A stretch of DNA of 45,298 nucleotides from a bacterium (lineage in GTDB: Bacteria; Chloroflexota; Dormibacteria; Aeolococcales; Bog-877). Position numbers and translations under genes: made by a program. The stretch covers positions 1 to 45,298 of the forward strand of contig JAKATL010000016.1 in assembly GCA_021827985.1 (NCBI GenBank), given 5' to 3'. Positions 38,804 through 45,298 of the stretch are shown piece after piece; position 1 is the stretch's first letter, and each line of letters starts with the position of its first letter. The notes below the pieces were generated by a model. That model had not been told where the DNA came from and did no database searches. It worked only from the letters and a program-made list of their open reading frames with translations.

Positions 38804-40002
38804 GAGGCCCGCCCCGAGAGGAAGATCTGGGCGGCGCGGGCGTAGGTGTCGGCGTACCTCGGGATCTCCTCCACCTCGACGAACTCATCCGCCTGGTGGG
38901 CGATCCACTTGCCCCCGGGTCCATAGACCACGGTCGGGATGCCGGTGTCGCGGGTGATGATGGTGCCGTCGGTGGTGCCGGGCACACCCCCGAGCGGGGC
39001 GGAGTGACCCCAAAGCTCAGAGTGGGCCCGTCCCAGCGCCAGCACCAGCGGCTCCTCGGCGCCGATCTCCACGGGGGGCCGGTCATCGATCACCGTGAGC
39101 TCGATCGCCACCTCGTGGGTCCGGCCCAGCCGAGCGCAGCGGGAGCGGAGGTCCTCCAGAAGCCGGGCGTGGTCCACGCCCGGGATGGTGCGGACGTCCA
39201 CGGCCAGCGCGGCCCGCGCCGGGGTGACGTTCATCTGGTCCAGGGACCCGGCGACCACCACGGTGGGGGTGAGATAGGCCATTCCCAGCGTGGGGTGGGC
39301 GCCCGGATCCGCCTGGAGGGCGGCCTGCACCTCGGCCAGCTCCTGGATCAATGAGCTAGCCACCGGGATCGGGCTCCGCCCCAGCTCCGGCATGGCGCCG
39401 TGGGCCATCCGGCCCGCCAGGTCGAAGCGCAGCCTGAGCGCTCCCTTGGAGCTGGGACAGATCTCACCTCCCTCCGGCTCGCAGATGATGACCCCCGAGA
39501 CGCCTTCCAGGTGGCCATCGGCGACCGCCCTCTTGGCCCCCAGCATCATCCCCTCCTCATCGCAGAGGGCCAGGAGCCGAAGTCGCCCGGGGAACGGTCC
39601 GCTCAGCTGCAGAGCTCGGGCGCCGTGGAGCATGGCCGCGACCCCCGCCTTCATGTCGGCCGCTCCCCGGCCGTACAGGCGGCCGTCGCGTATCTCCGCC
39701 CCGAACGGATCCACCGTCCATGCCGTGCGGTCGCCCTCTGTCACCACGTCCAGATGGCCCTCCAGCGCCAGGGTCGGCCCCGGACCACCGCCGCCGTCCA
39801 CGGTGGCGACGACGTTGGTGCGCCCCGGGGCAACCTCGGTCAGGTGGGGGCTCCAGCCGAAGCCGCTCATGGTAATGGCCACCAGCTCGGCCGCCGCCCG
39901 CTCGCCTCCCTCTCGCCCGGCGACGCTGGGAATCCGGATCAGCTCCCGGGCCAGCTCGACCACGGCCTTGGCGTCCACGGGAGGGATGGGGCTCTGCGTC
40001 AC
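38800..40002 (-). CDS. M20-family metallohydrolase (ArgE/DapE type)
   Basis: This 400-residue di-zinc amidohydrolase has LEGHLDVV (first His and Asp), GRGAADMKAGVAAM (bridging Asp), CDEEGMMLGAKRA (catalytic Glu and metal Glu) and the last His in IAHQADEFVEVEEI. The dimerisation domain lies at about 185-300. Relatives remove acyl groups from amino acids (ArgE, DapE), release beta-alanine or split dipeptides. It overlaps the genes on both sides by ATGA. With the P1 hydrolase it gives the operon two different amidases, either for two steps or for two substrates. Confidence 0.9.
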   Translation of the reverse strand: MTQSPIPPVDAKAVVELARELIRIPSVAGREGGERAAAELVAITMSGFGWSPHLTEVAPGRTNVVATVDGGGGPGPTLALEGHLDVVTEGDRTAWTVDPFGAEIRDGRLYGRGAADMKAGVAAMLHGARALQLSGPFPGRLRLLALCDEEGMMLGAKRAVADGHLEGVSGVIICEPEGGEICPSSKGALRLRFDLAGRMAHGAMPELGRSPIPVASSLIQELAEVQAALQADPGAHPTLGMAYLTPTVVVAGSLDQMNVTPARAALAVDVRTIPGVDHARLLEDLRSRCARLGRTHEVAIELTVIDDRPPVEIGAEEPLVLALGRAHSELWGHSAPLGGVPGTTDGTIITRDTGIPTVVYGPGGKWIAHQADEFVEVEEIPRYADTYARAAQIFLSGRAS

Positions 40003-41069
40003 GTGCGGCTGGCCTCCCCCGCCTGCACCCGGGCCAGTACCGCGGAGGCCAGTCGGGTGGTGGTGGCCGTCCCGCCCAGGTCCGGGGTCCTGAGCTCGGG
40101 CTGCTCCAGCGCATGGGCCAAAGCGCTGCGGATCTGGTCTCCGGCTGCTCGCGCCTCCAGGTGGTCGAACATCATGGCCGCCGACAGGAGGTAGCCGCTG
40201 GGGTTGGCGATTCCCCGGCCGGCGATGTCGGGGGCGGAGCCGTGCACCGGCTCGAAAACCCCCAGCCGCTGCCCCGGCCGGATGTTGGCGCTGGGAGCCA
40301 TGCCCAGTCCCCCCACCAGGGCGGCGGTGAGGTCGGAGAGGATGTCCCCGAACAGGTTGCTGCAGAGCAGGACGTCCAGCTCCTCGGGGCGCTGGACCAC
40401 GCGGGCGGCCATGGCATCCACCAGCACCCGCTCCCAGCTGACCTCCGGGTAGTCCGCGGCCACCTCCGCCACCACCTCATCCCAGAGCACGTAGCCAAAG
40501 CGCATGGCGTTGGACTTGGTGACCAGGTGGAGCCGGCGGCGGCGCCGCCGAGCCGCCTCGAAGGCGAAGCGCGCCGCGTCGGAGATCGCCGACCGGGAAT
40601 GGATGGCAACCTCCACCGCCACCTCCCCGGGGTGGCCGCTCCGCAGCCGGCCCCCTGCCCCGGCGTACTCACCCTCGGTGTTCTCCCGGACCACCAGCAG
40701 GTCGATGGTGGCACCGCCCCGGAGCGGTCCGGGGACTCCGGGGAGGGTGAGCGCCGGCCTGAGGTTCACGGAGAGGCCCAGCTCCTGGCGGAGCCGGATT
40801 ATCAGGCCCCAGATTAGCTGGTGGTCGGGCACGTCCGGGCGCCCCACCGCGCCGAAGAGGGCCGCGTCGAACTGGCGCAGGATGGAAGGCCCGTCCTCGG
40901 GCATGGGGGCGCCGAGACGCAGGTGGCGCTGGCCACCCCAGTCCAGGTGGGTGCTCTCCAGCAAGATGTCAGCTCCGGCGGCGGCCGCCTCGATGACCGG
41001 CTGGCAGGCCTCGGAGATCTCCGGGCCCACCCCGTCCCCCGGGATGACCGCCACTTTCAGGGTGCGCAC
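39999..41069 (-). CDS. Tartrate/D-malate/isopropylmalate-type decarboxylating dehydrogenase
   Basis: This 356-residue enzyme of the isocitrate/isopropylmalate dehydrogenase family has [28 protein letters not shown] (the ENTEGEY form, as in tartrate/D-malate dehydrogenases TtuC/DmlA), the catalytic Lys in [10 protein letters not shown], the metal site [17 protein letters not shown] and [19 protein letters not shown]. It oxidises and decarboxylates a 2-hydroxy diacid to a 2-oxo acid, with NAD likely. The GTG at 41069 is chosen because AAGGAGG lies 4 nt upstream; GTG 41072 and ATG 41120 are alternatives. It is the first gene of a seven-gene operon. No leuCD genes are near, so LeuB is less likely. 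Confidence 0.87.
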   Translation of the reverse strand: MRTLKVAVIPGDGVGPEISEACQPVIEAAAAGADILLESTHLDWGGQRHLRLGAPMPEDGPSILRQFDAALFGAVGRPDVPDHQLIWGLIIRLRQELGLSVNLRPALTLPGVPGPLRGGATIDLLVVRENTEGEYAGAGGRLRSGHPGEVAVEVAIHSRSAISDAARFAFEAARRRRRRLHLVTKSNAMRFGYVLWDEVVAEVAADYPEVSWERVLVDAMAARVVQRPEELDVLLCSNLFGDILSDLTAALVGGLGMAPSANIRPGQRLGVFEPVHGSAPDIAGRGIANPSGYLLSAAMMFDHLEARAAGDQIRSALAHALEQPELRTPDLGGTATTTRLASAVLARVQAGEASRT

Positions 41070-41098
41070 CACGCCTCCTTGGGTCTCTTCCTCCCCAA

Positions 41099-41130
41099 GA
41101 TCGTAAGGGAGCCGCTCCATCGGCTACAAT
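41099..41130. promoter_or_regulatory. Divergent promoters of the catabolic operon and the second ABC operon
   Basis: Minus strand: TTGTAG, an 18-nt spacer and TACGAT (41104-41099), followed by a leader with AAGGAGG before the dehydrogenase start. Plus strand: TACAAT at 41125-41130, about 58 nt before the binding-protein ATG. The minus-strand -35 overlaps the plus-strand -10, so the two promoters share DNA and one regulator could control both. Confidence 0.55.
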
Positions 41131-41188
41131 CTCAAGCCATCCGGGCCGGACCCGGTGGCCAGTCGGTCGTCCCAGTGGGGGTGCAGGC

Positions 41189-42763
41189 ATGAGCTTTGAC
41201 AGGGCGGGTTGGCGCTTCCTCCGGGCGGGGACCCTGCTGGTGGCCGCGGCCTTGGTGCTGGCCGCGTGCAGCTCCAGCCCCTCCCCCAAGACCCAGCCGC
41301 TGAAGACCCTGACGATCGGGTCCTCCAACGTGTTCCCGCCCACCCTTGACCTCACCGCCAACGCCTCGCAGGCCATCGACGAGGTCATCGACTACAACGT
41401 CCTCCAGCACTTGGCGGAGCTCGCTCCCAACGGCAGCATCGTGCCGGTGCTGGCCACCTCGTGGACCTCCTCGCCGAGCTTCGGCGCCCCCTCGAGCTAC
41501 ACCTTCACCATCCGCAAGGGGGTCAAGTTCTCCAACGGGGATCCGCTCACCCCGGCCGACGTGGTCTTCAGCCTGAAGCGTGTCTATGCCCCGGGCTCTA
41601 CCTATCCCTACGCCAAGATCTTCGATGTCTCCTCGGTGGCCGCGGTTGGCTCCGACCAGGTCAGGGTCACGCTGCAGAGTCCCAGCTGGGAGTGGCTGTA
41701 CAACCTGGCTGCCTACTCCAACGGGGTGATCCTGGATCCCTCCACCGTCTCCAGCATGGCCACCGACCCCATCGGCACAGGCCCCTTCAAGGTCACCGGC
41801 GAGACCACCAACTACAGCGTCTCCCTGGCGCGCAACAACCTCTACTGGGGCTACAAGCCCAACGTCGCCGGGGTGGTGTTCCGCTACTTCACCAACCCCA
41901 ATGACCTCAACTCGGCGCTCCAGAGCGGCCAGATCAACATGATCGACAACCTCTCGACCCCGCAGGACCTCAAGCTCTTCAAGTCCAATCCCACCTACCG
42001 GGTCATCGCTGGGCTCACCAACGGCAAGGTGCAGATGACCTTGAACAACGCCTACGGCCCCCTGCAGAACAAGCTGGTCCGCCAGGCCATCCTGTACGCC
42101 ACCGACAAGCAGGCGATCATCCAGGCGGCGTCGGGAGGCTACGGGCTGGCCGCCGGCAGCGACACGGTTCCGGCCGACCCCTTCTACCTCAACCTGAGCA
42201 ACACCTACCCGTACAACCCCACCAAGGCCAAGCAGCTGCTGACGCAGGCCGGGTATCCCAACGGGTTCTCACTCTCCCTCACGCTCCCCCCCTACTTCTA
42301 CGCTCAGCTGGCCGCGCCCCTGATCGTCTCCGAGCTCGGGGCGGTGGGCATCAAGGTCACCGTCAGCACCATCGACTTCCCGCTCTGGATCTCGCAGGTC
42401 TTCGAGGCGGGTGACTTTCAGGCCACCATCATCGATCACGCCGAGGGTCGCGACATCGGCAACTACGGCACCGCGGGCTACTACTGGCACTACGCTCAGA
42501 CCAGCCAGGTGGCCCAGGAGCTGACCGCAGCCAACGCGGCACCCACGGAGGCCCAGTGGATCGCCGGCTACCGCAAGGTGCTGCGGCAGATCACCGCCGA
42601 CGCGGTCAACGACTGGATCTACATCATCCCCGACCTGACGGTGGCCCAGAAGGACGTCGTGGGCCTCTCCTCCACCGCTTACACCGAGTCCTTCAACCTC
42701 ACCTACGTCGGCATCGGAGGCACCGTCCCGGCCTCCGCCAAGGCCTTGGGGTACACCTCCTGA
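41189..42763 (+). CDS. Oligopeptide-type ABC transporter substrate-binding lipoprotein (second system)
   Basis: This 524-residue SBP_bac_5 protein has a signal peptide with lipobox ending at C27 (LVLAAC), then SSSPSPK linker residues. Family features are TFTIRKGVKFSNGDPLTPAD, VVFSLKRVYAPGS, GTGPFKVTG and KLVRQAILYATDKQAII. It has typical length, unlike the 647-residue homologue at 17 kb. It would capture a peptide-like solute outside the cell and pass it to the permeases that follow. It shares a bidirectional promoter region with the catabolic operon, so the ligand is probably that operon's substrate. This is inferred from arrangement. Confidence 0.9.
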   Translation: MSFDRAGWRFLRAGTLLVAAALVLAACSSSPSPKTQPLKTLTIGSSNVFPPTLDLTANASQAIDEVIDYNVLQHLAELAPNGSIVPVLATSWTSSPSFGAPSSYTFTIRKGVKFSNGDPLTPADVVFSLKRVYAPGSTYPYAKIFDVSSVAAVGSDQVRVTLQSPSWEWLYNLAAYSNGVILDPSTVSSMATDPIGTGPFKVTGETTNYSVSLARNNLYWGYKPNVAGVVFRYFTNPNDLNSALQSGQINMIDNLSTPQDLKLFKSNPTYRVIAGLTNGKVQMTLNNAYGPLQNKLVRQAILYATDKQAIIQAASGGYGLAAGSDTVPADPFYLNLSNTYPYNPTKAKQLLTQAGYPNGFSLSLTLPPYFYAQLAAPLIVSELGAVGIKVTVSTIDFPLWISQVFEAGDFQATIIDHAEGRDIGNYGTAGYYWHYAQTSQVAQELTAANAAPTEAQWIAGYRKVLRQITADAVNDWIYIIPDLTVAQKDVVGLSSTAYTESFNLTYVGIGGTVPASAKALGYTS

Positions 42764-42850
42764 GAGGCTGATGACCGGGTCAGCGGGCGGTAGCCCACCT
42801 CCGGTCCGGGGGTAGAGGCCGTCGAGGCTCCAGCCTCCGCCGTCAGTCCG

Positions 42851-43840
42851 TTGCTGCCGGCCGAGGATGCCCCAGACCGCCGGGACCTGGCCTTCCTACG
42901 CTTTGCCGCCCGCCGGCTGGTGGCCACGATCCTGACCCTCTTCGGCGCCTCGGTCCTGGTCTTCGCCGTCCTCAACATCCTGCCGGGTAGCCCAGCCCAG
43001 GTGATCCTCGGCACCCAGGCGACCCCCGCGTCGGTCCGGGAGCTCACCATCAAGCTGGGGCTGAACCAGCCCCTTCCCCTGCAGTACCTGCACTGGATCG
43101 GTGGTCTCCTCTCCCTGCACCTGGGCAACTCCTACATCTCGGGCCAGCCGATCGCTCCCGAGCTGGGCGCGGCGCTGGCGGTGACCGGGCCTCTGGTGGC
43201 GCTGGGGCTGCTCTTCGGGCTGGCCATCGCCGTCCCCACCGGGATTCTGAGCGCGCTGCGGCACCGCCGCGCCTCCGGGACCTGGCTGGCCGCCGCCACG
43301 CAGGTGGGCATCGCCATCCCCAACTTCGTCCTGGGGATCCTGCTCATCATCGTGGTGGCGGTGGACTGGCGCCTGCTCCCGGCCAGTGGCTTCATCCCCT
43401 GGTCGCAGAGCGTTGGGGGGGCGCTGCGCTCCCTGGTCCTGCCGGCGATCTCGCTGGGCCTGGTGGAGGGGGCGATCCTCTCGCGCTACGTCCGCACCGC
43501 CATTTTGGGGGTGGTGCAGGCGGACTACCTGCGCACCGCCCGCGCCAAGGGACTGCCCGCCCGCCGGGCCCTGGTCCGCCACGGAGTCCGCAACGCCTCG
43601 GTCCCGGTGCTGACGGTCCTGGGGCTGGAGCTGTCCGGCCTGATCATCGGCGCCGTGGTCATCGAGGCGGTGTTCACCCTGCCGGGCGTGGGCAGCCTGC
43701 TCCTCTCCTCCGTGGCCAACCGTGACCTGATCACGGTCCAGGACATCGTGATGCTGGTGGCCACGGTGGTGGTGGTCACGAACCTGCTGGTCGACCTGCT
43801 CTATCGCGTCGTGGACCCGCGGCTGGAGGTGGGCGGGTGA
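42851..43840 (+). CDS. Oligopeptide-type ABC transporter permease (DppB family, second system)
   Basis: This 329-residue membrane protein has RFAARRLVATILTLFGASVL and VFAVLNILPGSPAQVILGTQ at the N-terminus, then six helices, the EAA-type segment QADYLRTARAKGLPARRALV and EAVFTLPGVGSLLLSSVANR near the end, all typical of DppB. The start is uncertain: TTG at 42851 is the given choice; no strong ribosome site is visible. A small hairpin (GAGGC, TCCA, GCCTC at 42824-42837) lies just upstream, in a position equal to the large hairpin of the first system. It overlaps the next permease by GTGA. Confidence 0.88.
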   Translation: MLPAEDAPDRRDLAFLRFAARRLVATILTLFGASVLVFAVLNILPGSPAQVILGTQATPASVRELTIKLGLNQPLPLQYLHWIGGLLSLHLGNSYISGQPIAPELGAALAVTGPLVALGLLFGLAIAVPTGILSALRHRRASGTWLAAATQVGIAIPNFVLGILLIIVVAVDWRLLPASGFIPWSQSVGGALRSLVLPAISLGLVEGAILSRYVRTAILGVVQADYLRTARAKGLPARRALVRHGVRNASVPVLTVLGLELSGLIIGAVVIEAVFTLPGVGSLLLSSVANRDLITVQDIVMLVATVVVVTNLLVDLLYRVVDPRLEVGG

Positions 43841-44709
43841 GCGTGGAGCTGGGCCTGCGCCCGGCTGCCGCCCGCCGCCCGGTCCGCCGGCTGGTCACCC
43901 GCAGCCCCAGTGCGGTTTTCGGGGGCCTCGTGGTGGGCGGAATCCTGCTGGTCGCCATCGTGGCGACCTTCTGGACCCCCTACGGGCCGCTGACCATCTC
44001 CACGGGCAAGGAGCTGCTGCCGCCCAGCGCGGCCCACCTGATGGGCACCGACGAGTACGGTCGCGACGTCCTCTCCCGGCTCATGTCCGGGACCGACCTC
44101 ACCCTTCTCTCCAGCGTGGGCGCGGTGCTCATCGCCGGCCTGGTGGGGGTCCCCGCCGGGCTGCTGGCTGCCTCCCGGCGGGGGGCGGTGGGGGAGACGA
44201 TCATGCGCCTTGCCGACCTTGTCTACTCCTTCCCCGCCCTGCTGGCGGCGATCACCCTGGTGGCCGCCTTCGGAGCCTCCACCGTCACCGCCACCGTCGC
44301 CATTGGAGTTGCCTCCATCCCCTCGTTCGCCCGGGTGACCAGGAGCGCGGCCCTGCCCGTCCTGGCCAGCGAGTACGTCCAGGCCGCGCGCGCCTACGGG
44401 CGCTCCCCGCTGGCGATCCTGCGCCGCCATGTCCTGCCCAACGTGGCCCCATTCATCATCGTGCAGGTGTCGCTGCTGCTGTCGGTCACCGTGCTGGCCG
44501 TGGCCGCCCTCTCCTATCTCGGCCTCGGCACCCCCCCTCCGACCGCCACCTGGGGAGGGATGCTGGAGAACGCCCAGAGCTACCTCTACCAGGATCCCCT
44601 CCTCGCGGTCTGGCCGGGGCTGGCGATCGCCCTCAGCGTCCTCGGATTCAACGCCTTGGGCGACGGCCTCCGCGACCTCCTCGACCCCACGCTGCGGGGC
44701 CGGTCGTGA
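43837..44709 (+). CDS. Oligopeptide-type ABC transporter permease (DppC family, second system)
   Basis: This 290-residue membrane protein has an Arg-rich cytoplasmic start (AARRPVRRLVTRSPSAVFGG), a first helix, the DppC motif HLMGTDEYGRDVLSRLMSGT, five more helices, the EAA segment SEYVQAARAYGRSPLAILRR and the C-terminal [19 protein letters not shown]. It pairs with the preceding DppB. The GTG start overlaps the previous stop, and its own stop overlaps the ATPase start (GTGA), so the whole importer is translationally coupled. Confidence 0.92.
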   Translation: MSVELGLRPAAARRPVRRLVTRSPSAVFGGLVVGGILLVAIVATFWTPYGPLTISTGKELLPPSAAHLMGTDEYGRDVLSRLMSGTDLTLLSSVGAVLIAGLVGVPAGLLAASRRGAVGETIMRLADLVYSFPALLAAITLVAAFGASTVTATVAIGVASIPSFARVTRSAALPVLASEYVQAARAYGRSPLAILRRHVLPNVAPFIIVQVSLLLSVTVLAVAALSYLGLGTPPPTATWGGMLENAQSYLYQDPLLAVWPGLAIALSVLGFNALGDGLRDLLDPTLRGRS

Positions 44710-45298
44710 CCCTGCTGCGGGTGAGTGGCCTCAGGGTGGAGACGGAGGGCCTGCCCGTCCTCCGGGGGGTGGACTTCGAGGTGTCGGCCGGCGAGCGCGT
44801 CGGACTGATTGGGGAGTCCGGTTCGGGCAAGACGGTGGCCGCCCTGACCCTCATGGGGCTCCAACCTGAGGGCTTTGCGGTGCAGGGCTCGGTGGAGTTC
44901 GAGAGTCGTCAGCTGGTCGGGCTCTCGGACCGCGAGTTCTCGGCCATCCGGGGCGCCCGGATGGCGATGGTCTTCCAGGAGCCGATGACCGCCCTGGACC
45001 CGCTCATGAGGGTGGGCCAGCAGATCATCGATGCCGTTCGGGCGCACCGGCGGGTGTCGTCCTCCGAGTCCCGCCGGCGAATGCTGGAGCTGATGGCCCG
45101 CGTCGGCTTCCCCTCCCCCGAGGAGCAATCGCGCCGTTTCCCCCACCAGCTCTCCGGGGGGCAGCGGCAGCGGGTCGTGATCGCCATCGCCCTCGCCTGC
45201 GATCCCGCCCTGATCCTCGCCGACGAGCCCACCACCGCCCTGGACGTGACGGTGCAGGCCCAGGTGCTGGCGCTGCTGCAGAGGCTGGTGGCGGAGGA
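44706..45298 (+). CDS. ABC transporter ATPase (DppD family), 5' part, cut by window edge
   Basis: A GTG at 44706 overlaps the permease stop and opens a frame to the end of the window (197 codons). It shows Walker [11 protein letters not shown]-loop [14 protein letters not shown], signature LSGGQRQRV and Walker [13 protein letters not shown], followed by [14 protein letters not shown]. The H-loop and C-terminal oligo_HPY part lie outside. It powers the second peptide-type importer. This system therefore has its own ATPase, unlike the system at 17-21 kb. Confidence 0.92.
   Translation, partial: MTLLRVSGLRVETEGLPVLRGVDFEVSAGERVGLIGESGSGKTVAALTLMGLQPEGFAVQGSVEFESRQLVGLSDREFSAIRGARMAMVFQEPMTALDPLMRVGQQIIDAVRAHRRVSSSESRRRMLELMARVGFPSPEEQSRRFPHQLSGGQRQRVVIAIALACDPALILADEPTTALDVTVQAQVLALLQRLVAE

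Noticed and set aside
34055..41069. Nylon-oligomer degradation operon
   Set aside because: The P1 hydrolase resembles NylC, but no NylA- or NylB-like gene and no aminotransferase is in the operon. The decarboxylating dehydrogenase has no place in 6-aminohexanoate breakdown.
39999..41069. leuB of leucine biosynthesis
   Set aside because: There is no leuA, leuC or leuD nearby, the ENTEGEY form fits the tartrate/D-malate group better, and the operon looks catabolic. It is not fully excluded.
1..45298. CRISPR array, rRNA, tRNA, replication origin or known riboswitch
   Set aside because: No regularly spaced repeats, no rRNA or tRNA signatures, no DnaA-box cluster and no recognisable riboswitch core were seen on reading both strands. 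A covariance-model search was not possible.

Overview
The window is a 45.3 kb piece of a very GC-rich bacterial chromosome. It carries peptidoglycan precursor genes (a MurF-type ligase and D-Ala-D-Ala ligase), lipobox lipoproteins, ABC importers without outer-membrane parts, a membrane-anchored YvcK and many GTG starts. This fits an actinobacterium-like or Chloroflexota/Dormibacterota-like organism. No 16S rRNA or tRNA gene was found, so the lineage is an inference with low confidence. Several genes have a TANNNT -10 box only 6-11 nt before the start codon, which suggests that leaderless transcription is common here.

Layout: (1) 1-3276: the edge of an IS607-type element (tnpA 5' end, minus strand) cuts into a DrrA-type exporter ATPase. 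Its C-terminal remnant is followed by two ABC-2 permeases and a GNAT/FemAB-like protein. (2) 3396-4322: a vapBC-type toxin-antitoxin pair with a palindrome at its promoter, then a leaderless tusA-like gene. (3) 4331-13638: an OmpR-type two-component system, an alpha/beta hydrolase, membrane-anchored MurF plus Ddl, YvcK, a branched-chain aminotransferase and glycerate 2-kinase. (4) 13719-21016: a NarL/DegS-type kinase and regulator, then an oligopeptide ABC uptake operon (binding protein, two permeases) with an internal strong hairpin and a final terminator. (5) 21203-29407: an accessory block with an MFS exporter, hipBA, a truncated GNAT gene, a decayed IS607 tnpA-tnpB relic, a TetR regulator, a frameshifted EmrB/QacA-type MFS exporter and an unknown 342-aa protein. 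(6) 29701-34030: oppD/oppF-type ATPases, a flippase-like membrane protein and a glucose dehydrogenase. (7) 34055-45298: a seven-gene, translationally coupled minus-strand catabolic operon, divergent from a second peptide-type ABC importer that runs off the right edge.

The most interesting unit is region 7. It combines two amide hydrolases (a NylC/DmpA-type self-cleaving P1 hydrolase and an M20 hydrolase), an SDR alcohol dehydrogenase, an aldehyde dehydrogenase and a tartrate/D-malate/isopropylmalate-type decarboxylating dehydrogenase. Their general chemistries, placed in order, would turn an amide of a hydroxy acid into a 2-oxo acid. This is the reaction sequence known biochemically for pantothenate/pantoate breakdown to 2-oxoisovalerate. 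The divergent ABC importer could supply the substrate. The substrate assignment is a hypothesis.

The accessory block in region 5 separates the first opp permeases from the only complete oppDF ATPase pair. It has its own AT-rich promoters, operator-like repeats, a canonical terminator and decayed genes, as expected for acquired DNA.
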